From: Turnera subulata
Lineage: Eukaryota; Streptophyta; Magnoliopsida; Malpighiales; Passifloraceae
Reading direction: 5' to 3'
Assembly (NCBI GenBank): GCA_028386065.3
Contig: JAKUCV010007374.1
Coordinates: 102,085 to 166,084 of the forward strand
Length of the DNA stretch: 64,000 bases
Position 1 is the first letter of the stretch, and each line of letters opens with the position of its first letter. Shown piece by piece: positions 33,652-42,968 of this stretch. The notes beneath the pieces are model-generated. The model searched no databases and was not told the origin of the DNA. It saw nothing but the letters and a program-made list of their open reading frames with translations. The position numbers and the translations under genes were made by a program.

Positions 33652-36240
33652 ATGAGCAAGGAAAACGGTGCTAAGACAAATGTGGCTGAGGAGTCTCTGG
33701 ACTCGTTGAAATATCCGTGTATCAGGGATGCATTATTGGCTTTGGGAAAAGGGAAGATGGTGCCCTCTGCGAGTGATGGGGGGCAGGTCTTGAAACTAGG
33801 CACTGAGAATGATGTGGTGATAGTCTGGGATGATGATTTGGTGGCGCAAGAGCCCGGGGGGATGGGGAGCGGATTAGAGCGGTGGAAGAGTTGTTGAGGG
33901 CCAATAAGAGAAAAAAGGATGACTGGAATTTAGATCGCCTATCTTTGTTCTCCGAAGCCCGCTCACTCGAAAAGTTCAAGATGCCAGAGATCGAGAAGTT
34001 CAATGGAATGGGTTGCCCTACGATCGATTTGAAAATCTATGTGAGAATGTTGCAGCCTATGGGGATCAGGCCTGAACTGATGACCAAGTTATTTCAAAAG
34101 ACTTTATCGGGAGCGACCCTGAGGTGGTTCTTGACCATGGATGAGAGCAAGGTGAGCAAATGGGATGACATCTGCAAAGAGTTCTTGAAGCAATACAGCT
34201 ACAATACTGAGGTTGATGTAACCGAAAGGGATCTCGAGACAACCAAACAAGAAGCCCAAGAAATTTTTTCTGCTAACATTTCGAGGTGGCGCGGCAAGGC
34301 GTCTTTGATGGTGAATAGACCCACTGAAGAGGATCAAGTGCAAAATGGTAATCAAGAATCACCAGCCGATTTATTACGACCGCTTGGTTGGCAATTGTTA
34401 TGGCAAATTTCAAGGCACTTATTGGCGCAGGCATACAATTGGAGGATGCTATCAGTTCGGGGAAGATCAAGGTCTCCATAGATGCTTCAACACTCAACAG
34501 GAGCCTCAATGTGACTCAAGGGAAGAGGTCAGCTGAGGTGAATCACGTTGCCATCCAGGCACCATTGTAGATTGCGTCAAAACCAAGGGAGTTCACCCCT
34601 CTCCCTATGTCCGTGGGAAAGATGCTCAAGAAATGTATGGAGAAGAACCTGTTTCAGCCTTTGGAGCCAAGGTCCGATTTGCCTCTTAGAGGGGACTCTA
34701 GCAAATTCTGCGATTTTCATCAGATGGCTAGGCACACCACTAATAGTTGTGCTTGACATCGCCATGAGATCCAAGATTTGATAGAGAGGGATGAGATAAT
34801 TCTGCCTAAGAGACCGAACACCAAATCAAATCCGCCAACCCTACTTGAGGAGATTGGTATGATGGGGGTAGACTCTGAACCTGAGCGGGAATGTTTTGTG
34901 CTTGATCCAAGCAGATATGTGGAGTCAGATGAGGAAGTCGATGCCATCACTAGGTCAGGGAGAGTAGTGAGGGGGGCTCCTCTTCGTTTAAACAAAATTG
35001 AGGAAACAGCGGATCCCGAGGAGGATATGGTGGTGAAAAAATTGAAGAAGACTCAGGCTAACATCTCAATTTGGGGTTTATTGATGTCTTCTTGCACAAA
35101 TCGGGAGAAGGTTCTCCAAACCTTAAACAAAGCCCACATTGACACTGCCCCAGAAACATTGGCTAATATGATAGCTTCTATAGAAACTAACAATCAAATC
35201 TTTTTCTCTGATAATGATCTACGCGTGGACAAAGGCGCTCACGTTGAGGCACTATACATAACTATTCAAGTCAAAGACAACCAAGTACCCTTGGTATTGA
35301 CAAACAACGGGTCGGCCCTGAATGTATGTCCTCTAAAAACTGCAAGCTTATTGGGATTTGGGGCTATAGATTTCTTGCCCTCTCGAACGATGGTTAGAGC
35401 ATATGATAATGGCCGGAGGGAAGTCTTAGGGAAAATAAAATTAGAAGTGATCATTAGGCCTCCCCCTTTCGTGATAGAATTCCAAGTGCTTGACATCGCA
35501 TCCAGTTTCAACTTACTTCTTGGGAGACCTTGGTTGCACCAAGCTCGAGCCATGACGTCCACTCTGCATCAGATGCGATGATTTCCTTATCAAGGAGGGG
35601 TGGTCATAGTCAAAGGGGAGACGATCGAGAAGAATATCAAACCGGTATTCGGGATTGAGGGGGATGAGAAAGTGTCTTTGCCAGGATTTGTCTTTGAGTC
35701 CGTGAGTGCCATAACAACGGATAAGCCTATCCGCGAACTTCCTTATTATGACCCTTTCGAGAATGTGGCAGTCATAGGGATCATGGAGAAAATGAGATAC
35801 TTTCCAATCATGGGGCTGGAGAAGAAGAAGTAAGGGATATTAGAAGTTCCTCGGGTTTATACCGCTAAAACACCCTTTGGCTTGGGATATATCCCGACAA
35901 CGACAAAAATGGAGAGGCAAAGGAAAATGACCGTGCAAGGGGATTGGCTCGAAAGAAGAAGCAAGAATGGGAGTTTGTCATGGCTCCCTATTTCAAGACA
36001 TTGAATGGTTACTTCATAAAACAGGGAGAAGACTTTCCTTTCTGTGGGTTCCCAAAACTATTGGTGTGAAGCATCACAAGGACCAGGAAGCCGGGGTTCG
36101 AGCTGTTCTTTGACTGTTGTCTGGAAGAGGAGGAGATAGAAGAAGGGGAAGAGGTTGGGAATGAAGAGGATGAAGATTTCGGCTGTAGGAGCCTCTTTAA
36201 AGAAATGGGAATTGCATGAAGGCCCATGCGGTAGCCTATG
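33652..36240 (+). pseudogene. Tat/Ogre-like gag and protease, broken
   Basis: Begins at ATG 33652 (MSKENGAKTN...). A frameshift near 33890 moves it to the frame starting 33882, with the capsid-like segment from LEKFKMPEIEKFNGMG to KWDDICKEFLKQYSYN. Further shifts follow near 34340-34400. A zinc-knuckle-like CDFHQMARHTTNSC is at about 34700-34745. The protease lies around 35280-35540: the active-site motif reads TNNGSALNV where D-(S/T/N)-G is expected, so the catalytic aspartate has become asparagine; the C-terminal LLLGRPWLH is kept. Then VKGETIEKNIKPVFG and LGYIPTTTKMERQRKM lead to where RT should begin, but RT is absent. Overall it cannot make a working polyprotein. Confidence 0.8.
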
Positions 36241-36938
36241 TCGGGTGCCTAAGTCAAAGTTCAAGAAAAAAGGGGGATCGATGGGGACAAGTTGTTGTTT
36301 TATTGTTTTTCTTGTAATAAATAAAGGCATTCTCTTCTTCTATGTTGATGATTACCTTGGCAATATTCTTATGCATGCATAATATATGTGGATATGATGT
36401 GTTGAATAAACTCCTTAAAAATCTGTAATAATCAATCTAAAGACTAATACTAATAAGAGGGATAACAATATCAACAAAGGTCTCAAAAGCTCCAAAAGCA
36501 AAAGAGGATCAAGGCTCAACCGACTGAGAGCATCAAAATTCCGAAGGACCGTGCAACCAAAAGAGTTCTAGAGGATATCACGTGGGCAAGACAATCAGAG
36601 ACAATCTAGCAAAGACTTTGGGCCCCGCAATGCCTGGTGCCTAATCACCAAAAGAGGAGGAGTTTTTTAGGGTTAATAAACATAAGACAAGACGACACAA
36701 AAAGAACTGCGTGAGCCTGATTTCATGAGCTTTTGAAAAAAGACAAAAAAAGAGAAGGAAAAAATAGAAAAAAAAAGAAGAAAAATGAGCCATGAATACG
36801 TAGGAAGCCCCAACTCGAGTCCCGTTTCGCTCTTATTAGTAATAGTTCAAAAAATGACAAAAAAAAATAAAGGGAGTTTGTTCACTTATTTAATCACATA
36901 CATTATAGATGTAAAGGGATAATTGTTCAAGAAGGGAT
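36241..36938. other. Internal spacer where RT and integrase should be
   Basis: This 700-bp stretch links the protease remnant to the end of the antisense gene. It is A-rich with no RT, RNase H or integrase motifs on either strand. Confidence 0.6.
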
Positions 36939-38252
36939 TCAATTTTTCTTGTGCCTCTTATGACTCGTGTCGACATCCCCACCTTTGGTCTTTTTGGTAA
37001 AGTGCTCAGGAGATTCTAACCCAGGAGGTGTAGGCCCCTCCAGTAACGTCTCTCTGGCAAGATGCAAAGGCCCTTCAGATTTGGCCACGTCCTTTTTCAA
37101 CCACTCTAGGTATGACATGGAAGGCTTTATCATCAATGGGCCACCAATGCTTTCTCTTAAAGGCAATGTCCAGCCTCCCTTTATAGCCTTCAAGGTCGCA
37201 ACCTTCATAAGCCCTATCATCGGAATGGGATTGTCGGATGGAGCTGTCTGCTCCAAGCCAAATTGCCTTTGAATCCTGTTCAGACGATAATATGTATTTT
37301 TTTCTACACTAGGAAGGGTGACCCAATCATTGCACAGGGTACGAATGACCTTCTCTTGCATCCCTAGCCTCTGACAGAACCAAGTGATCTATTCGGCTTT
37401 GAGGTCCTTCATATAGATGACTATATCTCGGATGGTGTTGAAAGAAACAGAATAACCACGACGAACATAGTTTGTGGGATCAGCTCGAGGATGCTCAATC
37501 AATATAAAGTGTTCGCATAGCCACATCTACAAAGGGGGAAAGGGTTAACGTAATGAAATTGACAAATGGGGGGGTAGAGGACATAAAACATATACCTGAA
37601 GCAAAATAGGGGAATCAGTCGTGGGAGCAATGGGATTATCTGACAACACATCCAAGTAATTGAGAGTTTCACCCAATATGACAGGAACAAGACTCTTTTC
37701 ATCAAAAAGTATAACCACCAATGCACCAATTCGAAGAGGGCAAACACTGGGGGATCTTACCAGCAAAAATTCGTGTGTCACCAAAAGGGCAAGAGCATGA
37801 TTGCATTTCTTCCTCCAGTCAAGGTCTTCCTCCTCTGGATGTTGTTCTAAGCCGCCAAGGAAGTATTAATCAATAACCTTTGGTAGCTTCAAATGATTAT
37901 TTTGATCCATGAAGAATTCAATCTGACCTTCAGCTAGAAAGAGGAATTTACTAACCTCCTTCAAGACAGCATCATCATGGGAAACCATGGCAACACCGTG
38001 TATGAATTTAACATTCAAGAAGGCATTGAATTCATCAACAATGGGACACAACTCTCTCATGTCTTGGCCAAAACGGAATACACGGTGACTCTTGTCCCAA
38101 AATTTGGCAGCAGCACGAATCAGACTTTCATTTATCACCTTGCCATGAAGTTTGAATAATCTGGATAACCCTAGCTTCGCGAAGTCAATGCAACACACGG
38201 CAGGAACACTTGTCATCCACCATAGCACCTTAGCATGGTAGTTCTCACTCAT
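36939..38252 (-). pseudogene. Antisense two-exon gene of plant mobile domain (DUF7745-like) type
   Basis: Exon 1 runs 38252-37596: M-SENYHAKVLWW, then ESLIRAAAKFWDKSHRVFRF and an ELCPIVDEFNAFLNV segment, typical of plant mobile/aminotransferase-like domains. After an in-frame TAA (37866-37868) the same frame continues with LDWRKKCNHALALLV and VPVILGETLNYLD, to LLQ at 37596. Intron 37527-37595 (69 bp, GTATATG to TTTGTAG) is phase 0. Exon 2 starts MWLCEHFILIEHPRADP and runs to the stop at 36939, with one TAG near 37390. The exons join in frame to a protein of about 414 codons. Role unknown. Extra antisense ORFs are known from some Tat-lineage elements; the intron and the private TATA box are what I see here. 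Two stops make this copy a pseudogene. Confidence 0.72.
37527..37595 (-). other. Predicted intron of the antisense gene
   Basis: Minus strand: CTTCAG|GTATATG ... CCCTTTGTAG|ATGTGG. Length 69 nt, phase 0, pyrimidine-rich before the acceptor. Splicing joins two frames that together resemble one conserved domain (LLQ|MWLCEHF). Confidence 0.65.
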
Positions 38253-38319
38253 GATTGCCCTAGAAGTGTTTGGGATATCTTTTAATAGGTTGTGAAGGTC
38301 TCTCGGTACTCAAGGGGTT

Positions 38320-38327
38320 TATTTATA
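38320..38327 (-). promoter_or_regulatory. TATA box of the antisense gene
   Basis: On the minus strand TATAAATA lies about 68 bp before the ATG at 38252. It is the same octamer as in the LTRs. A GACCGCC-rich block (38405-38515) lies upstream, as in the LTR. Confidence 0.6.
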
Positions 38328-38404
38328 GTATTTCGGGACGGTGGAATTCGTGAATACCCTAAATCCCAAGTCCAAACCGAAAAGGAAACATCCAGGAGGC
38401 AACA

Positions 38405-38515
38405 ACCGCCGGCCCGGGTGGTCATGGCGTGAAGACCGCCATACCTGGCGGTCATCCACCTAAGACCGCCGGGTGGTAGCGGTCATGAGCCCCCATGATC
38501 GCCAGGCCGTCACCA
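38405..38515. repeat. GACCGCC-rich block
   Basis: Multiple GACCGCC/GGCGGTC motifs, resembling 32155-32270 and 41240-41340 in the LTRs. Here it precedes the antisense gene's TATA box. Confidence 0.7.
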
Positions 38516-39229
38516 AATGCCCCCTGAAAAATTTCAAAAAAATCCAGAAAAATTAGGGGAGAGAGAGAAAGGGGAGGGGAAAAAGAATAAAAAGAAAAAA
38601 AGAGAGAAAATTTGGGGGGGGGGGGGGAGAAGGGGGGGATATACCTATTATTTGAAATCAAACCTTTCACTGAGCTAAAGGGGACACCTATTGACTTTGT
38701 ACTTGAGTTTGCAATAATAATAAATGTTTTCTATATGAATGATGCCATGCATGTAAGACTTATTGGGTTCAATAAATATCAGGGGCAAATCACTCCATTT
38801 CGATTGATTCCAAGGGGCGCGCCTAACCAGTCTACCCGACACTCTTTGATGATTTCTGTCGGTGGGACACTCGGGAAAATTGTGAACTAGGGGCACACTA
38901 AACCCCCTCTTCAAAACTATGATTAGTTGATGCTGGGGGCATCGTGCCCCAATTTGTAAAAATCAAACCAGGGGCATGATGTGCCCGTATTTAGGCAAGG
39001 GGCATGATACACTCCACCTCCATCCAACCCACTAGGGAACCCGGGGAAACGAGAGACATGAGCCATAGACATACCCACCTAGTTAGAGGACATAGGGGCA
39101 TCTAGACCACCTTGAACCGATAAGACAATGAGAGAGCTTGTGACACCCAGACCAGCTAGTTAATGAGGGAACCCAAAAAATCTTGAGATAGCCAAACCAA
39201 CAAGTCGGGGACCAAGTCCTTGCACACCT

Positions 39230-39795
39230 ACGGGATGAACCGACCCAGACCTTGAGAGAAGCAAAAGCCCAAACCCGTGAACCTGGTTCTCACAAACCCG
39301 TAAGACGAGTGAACCCCAAAGCCGGGACTCAGCACCCACAAACTGTGAGGTGAGAGAACCTAGATGCGAGGAGGGGACCGAATCTAAAAGTAGGGACCCA
39401 GATCCCGTAAGCAATAAGACACAAGCCAGAAGCCGAGTCCTAGCACCCGTAAACCATGAGATGAGGGAGTTTAAAAGGAACTCGGACATGAGAGAAAACC
39501 AGGACAGAACCTGAAGCCGGGACCCAGCTCCCGCAAATTGTGAAATGAGAGGATTCAAACCGAGGGATGAGAGAGACCAAACTTTGAGGGAAATCATGAG
39601 AGAAGCCACCCAGGGGAGAGCAATCCAAAAGCTGGGACTCATCACCCACAAAATCGAGAGAAGAGGGAGACCAGACATGAGGGAATCCAGATGAGAGAAA
39701 ATCCTGAGAGAAAACTAGAGTTGAGCAAACCAAAAGCAGGGACCTAACTCCCACAAATCTAGATGTGAGAGAGACCAGACATATGGTAAAACTAG
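39230..39795. repeat. Loosely spaced minisatellite units
   Basis: The core AAGCCGGGACCCAGCTCCCGCAAA, with variants, recurs at about 39324, 39393, 39436, 39519, 39634 and 39739, spacing 40-115 bp. It is a degenerated edge of the 45-bp array that follows. Confidence 0.7.
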
Positions 39796-39799
39796 AGTT

Positions 39800-40160
39800 G
39801 AGACATCCACAAGTTGGGACCTAGCTCCCGCAAACCCCAAGAGAAACATTCCCAGAAGCTGGGACCTAGCTCCCATAAGTCCAGAGAAACACACGTCAAG
39901 AAGCCGGGACCTAGTTCCCGCAAACCCTGAGCGGTACATATCCAAAAGCCGAGACCTAACTCCCGTAAACCCCAAAAGACACATGCCCAGAAGCTGGGAC
40001 CGAGCTCTCGGAAACCCTGATAGACATATATCCTGAAGCCGGGATCGAGCTCCTGCAAACCTTGAGTGATACAAACCGAAGTCGAGATCGAGCACCTACA
40101 AACCTTGAGAGATAGACATCCAAAGTTGGGACCGAGCTCCCACAAACCTTGAGAAGCACT
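39800..40160. repeat. 45-bp tandem array
   Basis: Cores of the GGGAC type lie at 39816, 39861, 39906, 39951, 39996, 40041, 40084 and 40128, so the period is 45 bp with small slips. Because 45 is a multiple of 3, long frames stay open on the minus strand, but they encode only the repeat. Confidence 0.88.
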
Positions 40161-40166
40161 GAGTAC

Positions 40167-40480
40167 CCTAGGGAGGACGATAAAATCCTTATTTAGGAAA
40201 GATGAGATGATTTTTTGCTAACGACCCGATAGATGTGATGATTCTATCACAGACACACCGAGTGCCCTATAGAGGACGATAAAATTTCTAGTTAGCAAAG
40301 ATGAGATGATTCTTTGCTGACGACCCGATAGGTGAGATGATTCTATCATAAACAAACCAGGTCCCTTAAGCAGGGCAACAAATTTTTGAAACCTTGGGAT
40401 GAGATGATTCCCAAAATCCCAGGATGAGATGATTCCCGGCAATCAACAACTTTTGAGATGAGATGATTCTTGATGTAGAG
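40167..40480. repeat. About 99-bp direct repeats with TGAGATGATT motifs
   Basis: GAGGACGATAAAAT starts at 40173 and 40272, with the downstream sequence repeating through GACGACCCGATAG. The motif TGAGATGATT recurs at 40203, 40302, 40333, 40400, 40425 and 40459, and again inside the adjacent 3' LTR. Confidence 0.75.
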
Positions 40481-40587
40481 CACGAGGTGCTCTAACCATT
40501 CACACACACCACTCACATTAATTCATTCAAATTTGGTTGTTCCATTTTCTTGCGTTGTTTCATCCTTAGTTTCTAAGGACTCATCAA

Positions 40588-40598
40588 CGAGGGGCTTC
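40588..40598 (+). other. Polypurine tract region of the Tat-like element
   Basis: CGAGGGGCTTC directly precedes the 3' LTR start TGTGAATACCC at 40599. This is the expected position of the plus-strand primer. Confidence 0.6.
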
Positions 40599-42156
40599 TG
40601 TGAATACCCAAATTTGACCCATGAATATTCCTTTAATTCAGATTTTGGGTATGCTCAAACCATAAGATTAATGAGATGATTTGGTTTTTTGCTAAGGCAG
40701 ACTTGGAATTTATTTTAGTGGAATGCATATTTTTTGAATTGGGGTTTATATGTTTGAACCTTAGGATTAATGAGATGATTTAATCTTAGGTTAAAAATAT
40801 ACTACAGTCATGTTCATTAAAATACTATCCTATTTTATTTGTTTGGGATTTCTTGTTTATTTTAACCCGATTATAATGAGATGATTTATTTTTGGGTTAA
40901 GGATGAATTTGAGGTCCTAAGTTAATGAAATGTGGACTTTCAAGAGTTGAATAGCCCATAAACACATTACTTGCAGACTAATTTTAGCTCTGATTTTTGT
41001 GGAAAATCAGAATTAAATCATCCTTTAGTGGTAAATGTGTTTTTGGTATGTTTTGGGCATAAAATGCGGACCTCATGTGTAATCAATCAATCAGGAGACG
41101 ATTGGGGGGAGTACTAATCAAGAAAGAGGTGATTCTGGGTTGACTAGGGGTTAATTACGCCGTGGAATCAAAATAGGGAGGAATTAAGGAAATCGGGAGC
41201 AAAAAAGGAAAGAACTGGGGAAATGCGGGGATGCCGGGTGGCCATGGCGGGATGACCGTCGGGCCTGGCGGTCATCCAGCCCATGACCGCAGCTGTGGCG
41301 GCCATCCAGCCCATGACCGCCGGCCCTAACAGTCATGGCGCCTAAAAATGCCCGATTTATGCCCCTAATTTGATTCTACACGGTTTTGACCCAAATTTTT
41401 GGCTGAGACCTTGGTCATTAAGCTGGTCCACGCCCCTATACTCCCCAGAACACTATAAATAGGACCTCACACTCACATTTCAATGGATCAAACTCTCATT
41501 CACACACACCCCCTATAAGCTTTGCTTGCTTGGAGAAACTCTGCTTCTCCAAGCTTAGAATTCTCTTTGTAGGCAGAAACTTTGGAGGAATTTTGTAGAT
41601 ATCATCATCAAGGGAGCAACAAGGGTAGACTAAGTGGGGATGAAAGATTATGCTTAGAACTGGAAAGGAGTTGGGTGGAGAACACAACCCAATCCAAGGA
41701 GCTAGAGGAGGGGTGCAAGAGGTAACACAAAACCCTTTTGTGTTTGTTATTTGTGATGGATTTGTTGATAATATTGATGATGTGAGTGTTGTCATGCCAT
41801 GAACAAGAACTACGTGGGCTTTGAACCCGGTCGCCAGGGTACGTAGGTGGTCACTAATGGTGGAGACTCAAGCCCAATTATTTTATTTTTCACTTTTTTG
41901 TTCCAATTTTAGTTTTATTCTTGTGTGATTTTTTTGCCACAATATGCACACTTGCACAAGGCCTTTACGAACCCCCGAGCCCAATATCTTTGGTTTGCCA
42001 ACCGGTTGCTTTAAAATGGAGTCATGAAAGGTTTTTCCCGAATTTTATTATAGGGCAAAATTCGGGTGGCGACTCCAAAGATATTGGGTGTTGGTTAAGA
42101 AGAAGGTCTAAGGAATAGATAACGAGGCCCAAATGATTTTTGGTCAGGTCTTCACA
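40599..42156 (+). mobile_element. 3' LTR of the Tat-like element
   Basis: 1558 bp, TGTGAATACCC to GTCTTCACA, colinear with 31524-33136. TATA box at 41454-41461, GACCGCC-rich block at 41240-41340. Confidence 0.87.
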
Positions 42157-42968
42157 ATACCACAAGTGTAACTCGAACAATTGGGATCTCGTCCCCAATA
42201 TTCATGCAAGCGGACATACGAGACTCGATCGTGGATACTCGAAGAAATCCCTGTACTCGTGTCGGATTGGGCCCAATTAAGCCCAACGGAATCGTCTGTA
42301 CTTGCACAAAAAATTATTAAAAAAGAAAGCTAAAAGTAGATAAAACATGACCTGAAAGCAAAAATTATTCATACATAAAAAAATAAACTTAAAAAGGAAT
42401 ACATATTATTATACTAAATGAAAAAATTTAAATTGTTAGGGTAGGTTAATTTCCAATTTTTGTTTCATGCTTAGGTTTTCAAAATTTCAATTGATATAAC
42501 ACTTGAGAAATTATGTTAGTTCATTAGGAGCAGGTCAATGGTTTATCTTCACAGAGTCTCCAAAAGCTGCTTGCGAACACTGCTGCAAAACTAGAACCCC
42601 ATGTAGCCTTGCTGGAGTGTTAAAGGTGGATAATTCAGTCTTCTAGATCCCTTTGGTCTTAACATTAGTTTTGCCTTTAATTTTTTTTTCTTTTCTATAT
42701 ATACGAAATTTACAATGTGGTTAGAGCTTTAGTGTTTATTATCAATACTGTATACCTGACAGGAAATTCAGTGAGACCTATGTTTATACTTTGATTTATG
42801 TGGAGTTTTTTTTAGTTAATTACGTATATTTGGTTATTTCAGTGTATTGTCAGACATAAATATTATTTGGTTTCACTATTTTTGCAGAGACTAAAAGAAT
42901 ACAAACTTATTATTATCCCTCGCCATGCCTGTTATCCTTTGGTACAGAAAGATCGGTCCTTCCACCCT
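42157..42968. other. Spacer with possible exon fragment
   Basis: 42157-42310 reads ATACCACAAGTGTAACTCG..., which resembles the edge of another gypsy LTR. Near 42555-42625 an exon-like stretch follows CTTCACAG and reads SLQKLLANTAAKLEPHVALL; it is not assignable. No complete gene. Confidence 0.4.

Larger units (their letters stand above)
31524..42156 (+). mobile_element. Tat/Ogre-like Ty3/gypsy element, non-autonomous, with antisense gene
   Basis: 5' LTR 31524-33136 and 3' LTR 40599-42156, with ends TGTGAA (AGTGAA in the 5' copy) and TTCACA. The interior has, in order, gag and protease remnants (plus strand, 33652-36240), an antisense two-exon gene (36939-38252, minus), tandem repeats (39100-40480) and a PPT (about 40588-40598). 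RT, RNase H and integrase are missing. The gag layout, the protease and the antisense extra gene fit the Tat branch. ATAC occurs at both outer flanks (31517-31520 and 42157-42160) and may be part of the target duplication, but the exact 5' end is uncertain. Confidence 0.8.

Noticed and set aside
38614..38626. Poly-G run
   Set aside because: A homopolymer, possibly partly a sequencing or assembly effect. No structure claimed.
39160..40159. Overlapping minus-strand open frames of 67-172 codons
   Set aside because: They are translations of the 45-bp array and its degenerate edge. The frames stay open because the period is a multiple of three. No domain or start context.
31517..42161. ATAC as the full target duplication of the Tat-like element
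   Set aside because: Only four bases match and the 5' LTR start has changed (AGTGAA for TGTGAA), so the exact boundary is open.
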